From NCBI GenBank assembly GCA_017624715.1, contig JAGAMN010000016.1:38467-102466 (forward strand): a stretch of 64,000 nucleotides of DNA, written 5' to 3'. This document shows, piece by piece, positions 32,637 to 39,798 of the stretch (positions are counted from its first letter, which is position 1; the number at the start of each line of letters is the position of its first letter). The DNA is from Oscillospiraceae bacterium. GTDB lineage: Bacteria > Bacillota > Clostridia > Oscillospirales > Oscillospiraceae. The notes under the pieces are model-generated. The model was not told the origin of the DNA. It saw nothing but the letters and a program-made list of their open reading frames with translations, and ran no database searches. Made by a program: the position numbers and the translations under genes.

Positions 32637-33575
32637 ATGCCTTTACTTTGGATTGCAATTGGCTTAGCACTGCTAATTTTGATTATTTCTTATATCTGCT
32701 ATCGGATGGCGTTTTATGCTCCGGCACGAAAGCCCATTGGCCCGGACGAGTATCCTATCCCCGAGGGTGGCATTTATGAGCCATTTCGGGATCAGATGGT
32801 TGCCTGGATGAAAGAATGTCGGGCAATGAACCGGGAAGATATTTCTATCAAGTCCTTTGACGGACTGACTTTACGGGGATACTTCTATGAATACGCCCCC
32901 GGCGCACCCATTGAGCTTATGATGCACGGCTACCGTGGCGATGCCGAACGGGATCTGTGCGGTGGTGTACAGCGTTGCTTTGAAATGAAGCGCAGTGTGT
33001 TGCTGGTGGATCAGCGGAGCTGCGGCAGAAGCGACGGCCATGTGATCTCTTTCGGCATCAACGAGCATCGGGATTGCCTGGATTGGGTCAAATACCTGCA
33101 AGCGCGGTTCGGTAAGGATGTGCCGGTGATTCTGACAGGTATTTCCATGGGCGCAGCTACGGTAATGATCGCTGCCGGACAGGATGTGCCGGAAAATGTA
33201 GTAGGTGTCATCGCCGACTGCGGATATACCTCCGCTAAAGAGATCATTCAAAAGGTAATCAAGGATATGCATTTACCTCCGGTGCTGGCATATCCCTTTG
33301 TGAAGCTGGGCGCAAGATTGTTCGGTAGGTTCGATTTGGAAAGCTTTGCTCCCATTGAAGCCATGAAGACTTGCAAAGTTCCGGTGTTTTTTGTACATGG
33401 CGAGGCGGATGATTTCGTACCCTGTGACATGAGTCGCGCCTGCAGCAAGGCTTGTGCCAAGGAGAATACACTGTTGACGGTGCCCGGTGCGGGACACGGT
33501 CTTGCCTATTTGATCGGCAAGAAGGCCTATTTTGATGCACTGGAGCCCATGCACTTCCCTACTGCCAAAAACTGA
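32637..33575 (+). CDS. Membrane-anchored alpha/beta hydrolase
   Basis: A 312-residue protein. An N-terminal membrane helix (LLWIAIGLALLILIISYICY) anchors an alpha/beta-hydrolase domain. The nucleophile elbow is GISMGAA, the acid lies in HGEADDFVP, and the catalytic histidine in GAGHGLAY. LMMHGYRGDAERD is the oxyanion strand, and DQRSCGRSDG matches the BAAT/DUF1100-like group. An ATG with AGGAGG starts it at 32637. It is followed after 17 nt by a TrmH gene. The substrate is unknown. Confidence 0.9.
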   Translation: MPLLWIAIGLALLILIISYICYRMAFYAPARKPIGPDEYPIPEGGIYEPFRDQMVAWMKECRAMNREDISIKSFDGLTLRGYFYEYAPGAPIELMMHGYRGDAERDLCGGVQRCFEMKRSVLLVDQRSCGRSDGHVISFGINEHRDCLDWVKYLQARFGKDVPVILTGISMGAATVMIAAGQDVPENVVGVIADCGYTSAKEIIQKVIKDMHLPPVLAYPFVKLGARLFGRFDLESFAPIEAMKTCKVPVFFVHGEADDFVPCDMSRACSKACAKENTLLTVPGAGHGLAYLIGKKAYFDALEPMHFPTAKN

Positions 33576-33592
33576 CAGAAAGATACATAACC

Positions 33593-34402
33593 ATGGTTAT
33601 TGAAATTACGGATTTTTCCGATCCCAATTTGGATGTATATGCCCGGCTGACGGAAGCGCAGTTACTGAACCGCTTTGAACCGGCAAAGGGAATGTTCATT
33701 GCTGAAAGTCCCAAGGTGATCCACAGGGCTTTGGACGGCGGCTATCAGCCGATTTCCCTGCTGATGGAGCGCAAGGATATTGACGGCGCTGCCAAGGAAG
33801 TCATCGCCCGGTGCGGTGACATTCCGGTGTACACCGCCGATGAAAATGTGCTGGCACAGCTGACGGGGTATCATTTGACCCGGGGTGTGCTGTGCGCCAT
33901 GCGGCGGCCTCCCCTGCCCCAGGCCGAAGAGATTGCAAAGAATGCCCGACGGATCGCAGTGCTGGAAAATGTGATGAATCCGACGAATGTGGGTGCCATC
34001 TTCCGCAGTGCCGCAGCGCTGGGTATGGATGCGGTTTTGCTGACACCGGGGTGCAGCGATCCGCTGTACCGCCGCAGCGCCAGAGTGAGCATGGGTACGG
34101 TGTTTCAGATCCCCTGGACATTTTTCCCAGAGGACTGCCCCGATTGGCCCGGCTTTTTGAGAAACTGCGGATTTAAAACTGCGGCCCTGGCGCTGACCGG
34201 CGATTCTGTTTCCATTGACAATCCCCAGCTCGCTGCAGAAGACCGGTTGGCTTTGGCTCTGGGCAGCGAAGGTGATGGCTTGACCGCCACTACCATTGAA
34301 GGCTGTGATTACACCGTAAAGATTCCCATGTTCCACGGGGTGGATTCACTGAATGTGGCTGCGGCCAGCGCGGTGGCATTTTGGGAATTGCGGGTAAAAT
34401 AA
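33593..34402 (+). CDS. TrmH/SpoU family RNA 2'-O-methyltransferase
   Basis: A 269-residue SPOUT methyltransferase. The N-terminal substrate-binding domain includes LLNRFEPAKGMFIAESPKVI. The three SpoU motifs follow: VLENVMNPTNVGAIFRSAAALG with the catalytic Arg, LALGSEGDGL, and VKIPMFHGVDSLNVAAASAV. The target is a ribose in rRNA or tRNA, not identifiable by eye. It lies in a run with the hydrolase and a GtrA gene, with short gaps. Confidence 0.93.
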   Translation: MVIEITDFSDPNLDVYARLTEAQLLNRFEPAKGMFIAESPKVIHRALDGGYQPISLLMERKDIDGAAKEVIARCGDIPVYTADENVLAQLTGYHLTRGVLCAMRRPPLPQAEEIAKNARRIAVLENVMNPTNVGAIFRSAAALGMDAVLLTPGCSDPLYRRSARVSMGTVFQIPWTFFPEDCPDWPGFLRNCGFKTAALALTGDSVSIDNPQLAAEDRLALALGSEGDGLTATTIEGCDYTVKIPMFHGVDSLNVAAASAVAFWELRVK

Positions 34403-34414
34403 AGGAGAAAACCT

Positions 34415-34840
34415 ATGAACACAAAGAAAGAATGGCTGAGAACTGCCAAATTTGTTCTCTTTTCCCTGAGCGCAGGCATCATTCAGATCGCAAGCTGTGC
34501 ACTGCTGAATGAGGTTTTGCAAATACCCTACTGGGTGGCATATCTGGTTGCGCTGTGTCTGTCAGTGCTTTGGAATTTTACGTTGAATCGGAAGTTTACC
34601 TTTCAATCCGCTGCCAATGTGCCCATCGCCATGCTGAAAGTGGCCGGCTTCTACTTGGTATTTACACCGCTGTCCACCTGGTGGTCGGCTGTATTGACTG
34701 AGCCGGCATACGGCATTATGTGGAACGAATATGTGGTACTGATCGGAACGATGGTCATTAACTTTGTGACTGAGTATCTGTTCCAACGGTTTGTGGTGTT
34801 CGGCAAGAGTCTGGATACCGCTGTAAAGGAAGAAAAATAA
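34415..34840 (+). CDS. GtrA family membrane protein
   Basis: A 141-residue protein with four membrane helices and the GtrA pattern: LFSLSAGIIQIASCALLNEV, then YLVALCLSVLWNFTLNRKFTF, where NFxxNRxFTF is the family motif. GtrA proteins act in translocation of lipid-linked sugars for surface glycan modification. AAAGGAG precedes the ATG. It ends the hydrolase-TrmH-GtrA operon at a strong terminator. Confidence 0.9.
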   Translation: MNTKKEWLRTAKFVLFSLSAGIIQIASCALLNEVLQIPYWVAYLVALCLSVLWNFTLNRKFTFQSAANVPIAMLKVAGFYLVFTPLSTWWSAVLTEPAYGIMWNEYVVLIGTMVINFVTEYLFQRFVVFGKSLDTAVKEEK

Positions 34841-34842
34841 AG

Positions 34843-34873
34843 AAAAACCAGGGTGGAAACACCCTGGTTTTTT
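34843..34873 (+). terminator. Terminator after the GtrA gene
   Basis: AAAAACCAGGGTG and CACCCTGGTTTTT (13 bp) around a GAAA loop, followed by T residues, begin 2 nt after the stop codon. Confidence 0.92.
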
Positions 34874-34888
34874 ATTCTTCCTGGGAAG

Positions 34889-34923
34889 GGATTGCCACGG
34901 CGGCTAAGCCGCCTCGCAATGAC
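34889..34923. repeat. Dispersed ATTGC-palindrome-GCAAT repeat
   Basis: ATTGC (34891-34895), a palindrome GGCGGC-TAA-GCCGCC, and GCAAT (34916-34920). The copy at 45609-45643 has identical spacing but the stem GGCAGC-ATA-GCTGCC, so the stem has changed on both sides while pairing is kept. Confidence 0.7.
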
Positions 34924-34930
34924 CGCAAGG

Positions 34931-35347
34931 TTATAGATCTTCTGCGTCGATGACGGAAATACCAAACATTTTTAAGGCTGCGGCTAAGATACCGGAGCCG
35001 TCTACTAACGTACCGGTGAAGGTGCCGTCATAGACCTGCTTAACACCGCAGGTAGGGCTACGGGATTTTAAAACTGCACATTCGATATCCTCATCGGCAA
35101 TTTGGGAAAGGATGGTTTTGATAGCCCGGATCAGGCAATCCGTCACATCCTCACCAGTCTTGGAGATCACCCGATCGCCGCAGATCTCGATGGGAGTTCT
35201 GGGAATGCCCAGGCCGGCCAAGGTTTCCGGGCAGACGGGAATGACTTCCTTGCCATCCAGGAATTTGACCACCTTTTCGCTATAGTTATTACCGCCGTTA
35301 TATTTGCAATTTTCGCCTAACAGGCAGGCACTGACGATTACTTTCAT
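34931..35347 (-). CDS. DUF523 family protein
   Basis: A 138-residue protein matching DUF523: VSACLLGENCKYNGGNN at the N-terminus, then VIPVCPETLAGLGIPRTP and LKSRSPTCGV. Conserved cysteines in SACLLG, PVCPE and SPTCG suggest a metal or redox centre; the family is linked by some to sulfur or dithiol chemistry but has no settled role. The ATG overlaps the oxidoreductase stop by 4 nt (ATGA). Confidence 0.92.
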   Translation of the reverse strand: MKVIVSACLLGENCKYNGGNNYSEKVVKFLDGKEVIPVCPETLAGLGIPRTPIEICGDRVISKTGEDVTDCLIRAIKTILSQIADEDIECAVLKSRSPTCGVKQVYDGTFTGTLVDGSGILAAALKMFGISVIDAEDL

Positions 35348-36717
35348 GCGTTTTCGGACAGGTATCTGGCCACATGGACACCGCTGGCGGAGGCATGGGA
35401 CAGAGAATGGGTAATGCCACTGCAGTCACCGATGACGAACAGGCCAGGGTGGATGGTCTGCAAGTTCTCGTCCAGGGAAACTTCCATGTTGTAGAACTTG
35501 ACTTCCACACCGTAGAGCAGAGTATCGTCATTAGCAGTGCCAGGGGCTACCTGGTCCAGGGCGTAGATCATTTCGATGATGCCGTCCAGGATCCGCTTGG
35601 GGATAACCAGGCTCAGGTCGCCGGGGGTGGCCATCAAGGTGGGCGTGGTGAAGGATTCCCGGATGCGGTCCGGAGTGCTGCGGCGGCCGCGGATCAGGTC
35701 ACCGAAGCGCTGGACAATGACACCACCGCCCAGCATATTGCTCAGACGGGCGATGGATTCGCCGTAGCCGTTGGAGTCCTTGAAGGGCTCGGAGAAATGC
35801 TTGGCCACCAGCAAAGCGAAGTTTGTATTATTCGTCTGCTTGGCGGGGTCTTCGTAGCTGTGGCCGTTAACGGTGACAATGCCGTTGGTATTTTCGTTGA
35901 CCACGGCGCCCTTGGGATTCATGCAGAAGGTGCGAACCAGGTCGCCGTACTTTTCGGTGCGGTAGACGATCTTGCTCTCGTACAGCTCGTCAGTCAGGTG
36001 GGAGAATACGGCGGCGGGAAGCTCCACCCGGACACCGATGTCCACACGGTTGCTCTTGGTGGGGATCTTCAGATCCTTACAGACGGTTTCCATCCACTTA
36101 CTGCCGCTGCGGCCGGCAGAGATGATGCACTTCTCGCCCTCGAAGGTATCGCCCTTTTCGGTGATGACCCGGTAGCCATTTTCGGCCTTTTCGACCTTGG
36201 CGGCAGGGGTGTTAAAGTGGAACTCAACCTTATCCTTCAGCAGGTTATACAGGTTTTCCAGGACGATGTAGTTTACATCGGTGCCCAGGTGGCGGACGGA
36301 AGCATCCAGCAGGTGCAGACCGCTCTGCAGGCACTGCTTTTTGATGGCGGTATTGGCGGTGGAATAGAGCTTGGTTCCTTCGCCGCCGTAGGCCAGGTTG
36401 ATCTGATCCACATAGTGCATCAGATCCAGGGCTTCCTGCTTGCCGATGTACTCGTACAAAGTACCACCAAACTGATTGGTGATGTTATACTTGCCGTCGG
36501 AGAATGCGCCGGCGCCGCCGAAGCCATTCATAATGGAGCAGGGCTTGCAGCCGATGCAGGATTTGATCTTCTTGCCGTCGATGGGGCAGTTGCGCTTATG
36601 CAGGGGGTTGCCGGTTTCCAGCACTGCTACCTTCAGTTCGGGGCGCAGCTTCATAAGCTCGTAGGCAGAGAAAATGCCGCCGGGGCCTGCGCCGATAATC
36701 AAAACATCATATTTCAT
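35344..36717 (-). CDS. FAD-dependent oxidoreductase
   Basis: A flavoprotein of about 457 residues. The dinucleotide-binding motif IIGAGPGGIFSAYEL starts at about residue 6. CIGCKPCSIMNGFGGAGAFSDGKYN follows; its cysteines could bind an iron-sulfur cluster or be redox-active. The C-terminal FAD motif reads LFVIGDCSGITHSLSHASASG. This is the FAD-dependent dehydrogenase group common in Clostridia, with no settled substrate. The ATG at 36717 has GAGGA upstream; longer readings do not. It has a consensus promoter and is cotranscribed with the DUF523 gene. Confidence 0.9.
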   Translation of the reverse strand: MKYDVLIIGAGPGGIFSAYELMKLRPELKVAVLETGNPLHKRNCPIDGKKIKSCIGCKPCSIMNGFGGAGAFSDGKYNITNQFGGTLYEYIGKQEALDLMHYVDQINLAYGGEGTKLYSTANTAIKKQCLQSGLHLLDASVRHLGTDVNYIVLENLYNLLKDKVEFHFNTPAAKVEKAENGYRVITEKGDTFEGEKCIISAGRSGSKWMETVCKDLKIPTKSNRVDIGVRVELPAAVFSHLTDELYESKIVYRTEKYGDLVRTFCMNPKGAVVNENTNGIVTVNGHSYEDPAKQTNNTNFALLVAKHFSEPFKDSNGYGESIARLSNMLGGGVIVQRFGDLIRGRRSTPDRIRESFTTPTLMATPGDLSLVIPKRILDGIIEMIYALDQVAPGTANDDTLLYGVEVKFYNMEVSLDENLQTIHPGLFVIGDCSGITHSLSHASASGVHVARYLSENA

Positions 36718-36755
36718 AGATAAATCCTCGCAATTGTTCATTTTTACCGACAAAT

Positions 36756-36784
36756 ATTATACTTTGCGCGCCGTATTTTGTCAA
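36756..36784 (-). promoter_or_regulatory. Promoter of the FAD oxidoreductase-DUF523 operon
   Basis: Minus-strand TTGACA (36779-36784) and TATAAT (36756-36761) are 17 bp apart, a full consensus. Confidence 0.85.
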
Positions 36785-36825
36785 GAACAACATACAATTC
36801 AACACATACCCGATATGTGCTGGGG

Positions 36826-36854
36826 TTGACTTTCCAAAATGGGTATGCTAAAAT
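36826..36854 (+). promoter_or_regulatory. mntP promoter
   Basis: TTGACT (36826-36831) and TAAAAT (36849-36854) are 17 bp apart, about 100 nt upstream of the start codon. Confidence 0.75.
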
Positions 36855-36860
36855 TTTCTT

Positions 36861-36943
36861 GGCTGTAAGAACGTAGTGAGTGTGCTTTGCACCAGATTTC
36901 AGACAGATGCTCAGGTGTGGCTTTGCCAAACTGAGTATTTTTT
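36861..36943 (+). promoter_or_regulatory. mntP leader with an intrinsic terminator before the ribosome site (candidate riboswitch)
   Basis: The leader ends in a hairpin, ATGCTCAG (36907-36914) with CTGAGTAT (36931-36938), with an inner TGGC/GCCA stem and six T (36938-36943). This is a complete terminator lying just 3-4 nt before the AGGAAG ribosome site of mntP. Such placement implies regulated read-through. Manganese exporters of this family are often under yybP-ykoY riboswitches, but I do not see that family's conserved loop, so the sensor type is open. Confidence 0.55.
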
Positions 36944-36958
36944 ATAGGAAGTGCGTGT

Positions 36959-37543
36959 ATGGATTGGAATTTTGTATTCTTCTTTAATAGCATTCTGCTT
37001 GGCATCGGTCTTGCCATGGATGCCTTTTCCGTATCCCTGGCAAACGGCTTGAATGAGCCGGGTATGCGCCCCAGAAAGATGTGCATGGCTGCCGGTATTT
37101 TCGGCATTTTCCAGGGTTTGATGCCTTTAATCGGCTGGTTCTGCGTACATACAGTTGTGGAACATTTTGCTGCCTTTGGTGCAGCGATCCCCTGGATCGC
37201 TCTGGCACTGCTGGGCTGGATCGGCGGTAAGATGCTGTATGAGGGCATCAAGTGCTCAGACGGCTCCTGCGAGATTACCAGAGTGACCTTTGTGGGGTTG
37301 CTGGTGCAGGGTGTTGCCACCTCCATTGATGCACTGAGCGTTGGCTTTACCATTGCAGAGCACACGCTGATTATGGCCGTTGTGGCCGCAAGCATTATCG
37401 CTGCTGTGACCTTTGGTATTTGCCTGGCAGGTCTTTATATCGGCAAGAAAGCCGGAACAAAGCTGGCCGGAAAGGCCGGTATCTTTGGCGGTATTATTTT
37501 GATCGTAATTGGTTTGGAGATCTTCATTACCAGTTGGTTCTAA
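36959..37543 (+). CDS. mntP: Manganese efflux pump MntP
   Basis: A 194-residue, six-helix membrane protein of the MntP (DUF204) family. The conserved acidic motifs in helices are GIGLAMDAFSVSLANG and GVATSIDALSVGFTI. Length and arrangement are normal. It exports Mn2+ to protect against excess metal. AGGAAG precedes the ATG by 7 nt. It is preceded by a leader with an attenuator and followed by a MATE gene after 19 nt. Confidence 0.93.
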   Translation: MDWNFVFFFNSILLGIGLAMDAFSVSLANGLNEPGMRPRKMCMAAGIFGIFQGLMPLIGWFCVHTVVEHFAAFGAAIPWIALALLGWIGGKMLYEGIKCSDGSCEITRVTFVGLLVQGVATSIDALSVGFTIAEHTLIMAVVAASIIAAVTFGICLAGLYIGKKAGTKLAGKAGIFGGIILIVIGLEIFITSWF

Positions 37544-37562
37544 AGAAAGAAAGTGATGACAC

Positions 37563-38963
37563 ATGACATTGCGTAAACGGCTGCCCGGATTTATGCCGTG
37601 TAAACGCAGGGATGTGGATATGACCGAGGACAACATCACCCGGCATATCATTTCCTTTGCCATTCCCCTGCTCATCGGCAACATTTTCCAGCAGCTATAC
37701 AACACCGTAGACACCTGGGTGGTGGGCAACTATGTGAACAACCAGGCCTACTCTGCTGTTGGAACTGTAGGTCCCATTGTGAATATGCTCATCGGCTTCT
37801 TTATGGGGCTTTCCTCCGGCGCCGGTGTGGTCATCAGCCAGTATTATGGGGCGCATCAGCCGGACAAAGTAAAGCAGACCGTACACACTGCCCTGCTGAT
37901 GACGCTGATTTTGGGTGCAATATTTACGGTGCTGGGCATCGCGATGATCCCGGTGATGCTGAATCTAATTAATATGCCCGAAAATGTGCAAGGCGAAGCT
38001 ACCACCTATCTGACCATCTATTTTGCCGGAATTCTGGGGCTGATGTTCTATAATATCGGCGCAGGCATCCTGCGGGCGGTTGGCGATTCCCAGCGGCCTT
38101 TCTATTTTCTGGTGGTCAGTGCAGTGATCAATATTGTGCTTGACCTGGTATTTGTGCTGGTGATTAACATGGGCGTTGCCGGTGTGGCGCTGGCGACCAT
38201 CATCGCACAGGGTACTTCAGCGGTACTGATCATCATTACTCTGCTGCGGACAAGTGCCTGCATCAAGCTAATTCCCAAGGAGCTGAAGATCCACTGGGAC
38301 ATGCTGAAGAAGATCTTTACCGTTGGCATTCCTGCAGCGGTGCAGATGGCCATCACCGCTTTCTCCAATATATTTGTGCAGTCCTACATCAACCATTTTG
38401 GAGAATTCTGTATGTCCGGCTGGACCACCTATGCCAAGGTCGATCAACTGCTGTTTTTGCCCATGCAGTCCATTTCCCTGGCTTCCACCACCTTTGTGGG
38501 ACAGAATTTGGGTCGCAATCAACCTGAGCGGGCACGGCAAGGTGTACGAACATCTTTGCTTTTAGCTCTTGCCGCAACCGCTATTTTGACGGTGCCGGTG
38601 ATGATCTTCGCAAAGCCGATCGTTACATTCTTCAACGCAGATCCCCAGGTTGTGGAATACGGCACGCTGCTGCTACAATGGCTGTCCCCTTTCTATCTGC
38701 TGTGCTGCTTCAATCAGATCTACTCCGGTGCGCTGCGAGGTGCCGGCAATTCCCGGGCACCCATGATCATTATGCTGTCTTCCTTTGTACTGTTCCGGCA
38801 GGTTTACTTATTCATTATGGCTCAGGTCTGCAATGAGATTTTGCCCATTGCCATGAGCTATCCTGCCGGCTGGCTGGTGTGCACCATTGCCACCACGGTA
38901 TACTATCACAAGGTACAGCTCAGTAAAACTCGGCTTGTGGAAGATCACCCCCAGGCAGATTGA
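37563..38963 (+). CDS. MATE family efflux transporter
   Basis: A 466-residue polytopic transporter with the MATE pattern, including ISFAIPLLIGNIFQQLYNTVD, VVGNYV and GLSSGAGVVISQYYGA. The start is uncertain: the ATG at 37563 has only a weak ribosome site, and an ATG at 37620 (MTEDNITRH) has AGGG at a good distance. It closely follows mntP and may share its transcript. The substrate is unknown; drugs or metabolites are the usual cargo. Confidence 0.92.
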   Translation: MTLRKRLPGFMPCKRRDVDMTEDNITRHIISFAIPLLIGNIFQQLYNTVDTWVVGNYVNNQAYSAVGTVGPIVNMLIGFFMGLSSGAGVVISQYYGAHQPDKVKQTVHTALLMTLILGAIFTVLGIAMIPVMLNLINMPENVQGEATTYLTIYFAGILGLMFYNIGAGILRAVGDSQRPFYFLVVSAVINIVLDLVFVLVINMGVAGVALATIIAQGTSAVLIIITLLRTSACIKLIPKELKIHWDMLKKIFTVGIPAAVQMAITAFSNIFVQSYINHFGEFCMSGWTTYAKVDQLLFLPMQSISLASTTFVGQNLGRNQPERARQGVRTSLLLALAATAILTVPVMIFAKPIVTFFNADPQVVEYGTLLLQWLSPFYLLCCFNQIYSGALRGAGNSRAPMIIMLSSFVLFRQVYLFIMAQVCNEILPIAMSYPAGWLVCTIATTVYYHKVQLSKTRLVEDHPQAD

Positions 38964-39019
38964 CACCGTAGATTTTCCGTGATATACTGACAATATGCAC
39001 CATATAAGGAGGAAAAATC

Positions 39020-39439
39020 ATGGCAACTGTCAACGCATACAGCATCAACGAGGAGCGGATCCGGCTGCTGCTGGAAACTCCTGCTTACAAGGGTTTGGTG
39101 GATAAGGGTGCTGCATGGATGAAGGCTGAAAGTGGGGACGCTTCCGATGCAGTCAATCGGGAGGCCGCTATCCGTTTTATTGTGATGAAATGCAATGAAT
39201 ACTTCCGTGTCGATCGCACCGGTCATTTGGGCACCGAGGAGCGCCTGCTGGATGAGATTCAGAAGAAGGTTAAGCAAGGTCTAATCTTTGCTGGTACAAA
39301 GGCAGCGCCCGCCCAGGCATCGAATCCCTTTGCTTCCAAAACTTCTTCCGGCATGAAAAAGCTCCTGCTGATCGCCTTGGGCGCGTTTATTGCCATCGAC
39401 ATCATCGCTTCCATCATTTTTCTGATTTTGATGCGGTAA
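39020..39439 (+). CDS. Hypothetical protein with a C-terminal membrane anchor
   Basis: I do not recognise this 139-residue protein. It starts MATVNAYSINEERIRLLLET after AAGGAGG. The first 90 residues are soluble and charged, then a short Ala/Pro/Ser linker, and a C-terminal membrane helix (KKLLLIALGAFIAIDIIASI). It is a tail-anchored layout, with the body in the cytoplasm. It lies 56 nt after the MATE gene. Confidence 0.65.
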   Translation: MATVNAYSINEERIRLLLETPAYKGLVDKGAAWMKAESGDASDAVNREAAIRFIVMKCNEYFRVDRTGHLGTEERLLDEIQKKVKQGLIFAGTKAAPAQASNPFASKTSSGMKKLLLIALGAFIAIDIIASIIFLILMR

Positions 39440-39454
39440 AAAACGATATATGAT

Positions 39455-39489
39455 AAAAAGCGCACCACCCAATTGGTGGTGCGCTTTTT
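39455..39489. terminator. Bidirectional terminator, also ending the tRNA-Ala 3'-end copy
   Basis: A perfect 15-bp stem, AAAAAGCGCACCACC with its complement, around CAATT. It follows the 39020 gene on the plus strand and directly follows the copied CCA of the tRNA-Ala end on the minus strand. Confidence 0.92.
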
Positions 39490-39610
39490 GGTGGACTTGA
39501 GGAGATTCGTTTGCGTTTTCGCTATGCGAAAACTGTTATTGCCACCAGTTTTTGAACTGGTGGCCCACCCTGCCACCGGCAGGGTGGATTTCTAATTCGA
39601 ATCTCCTCAA
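39489..39610 (-). repeat. tRNA-Ala(CGC) 3'-end copy with palindromic insert
   Basis: The last 21 nt of tRNA-Ala (complement 39660-39680) recur exactly at 39489-39509. The insert is bounded by a 13-bp inverted repeat (39497-39509 and 39598-39610) that equals the tRNA T-arm/acceptor sequence. Inside are three perfect hairpins: GTTTTCGC/GCGAAAAC (39515-39533), GCCACCAGTT/AACTGGTGGC (39541-39564) and CCACCCTGCC/GGCAGGGTGG (39565-39587). The second is the same 24-mer as at 25642-25665. No gene is present. Confidence 0.85.
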
Positions 39611-39623
39611 TGAATACCATACC

Positions 39624-39659
39624 AAAAAAGAAGACCACCCAAAAGGTGGTCTTCTTTTT
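39624..39659 (-). terminator. tRNA-Ala(CGC) terminator
   Basis: GAAGACCACC pairs with GGTGGTCTTC around a short A-rich loop, with A6/T6 flanks. It starts at the base after the tRNA CCA on the minus strand. Confidence 0.92.
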
Positions 39660-39735
39660 TGGTGGACTTGAGGAGATTCGAACTCCCGACCCCCACAATG
39701 CGAATGTGGTGCGCTCCCAGCTGCGCTACAAGCCC
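39660..39735 (-). tRNA. tRNA-Ala (anticodon CGC)
   Basis: A 76-nt tRNA on the minus strand with acceptor stem GGGCTTG/CAAGTCC, D-arm TAGCGCAGCTGGGAGCGCA, anticodon stem CCACA/TGTGG holding TTCGCAT (anticodon complement at 39700-39702), T-arm GGAGTTCGAATCTCC and an encoded CCA. The anticodon CGC reads the alanine codon GCG. It has a full consensus promoter and its own terminator. Confidence 0.96.
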
Positions 39736-39762
39736 ATATGCTGCGGCATTCACCGCAGCAAA

Positions 39763-39791
39763 ATTATACTGCCACAGCAGTTTGTTGTCAA
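39763..39791 (-). promoter_or_regulatory. tRNA-Ala(CGC) promoter
   Basis: Minus-strand TTGACA (39786-39791) and TATAAT (39763-39768) are 17 bp apart. A small hairpin (CTGCGG/CCGCAG) lies between the promoter and the tRNA. Confidence 0.85.
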
Positions 39792-39798
39792 GGCAAAA

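Noticed and set aside
36861-36943. Confident call of a yybP-ykoY manganese riboswitch
   Set aside because: The context fits, but the conserved GGGGAG-type loop was not found; recorded only as a candidate leader.
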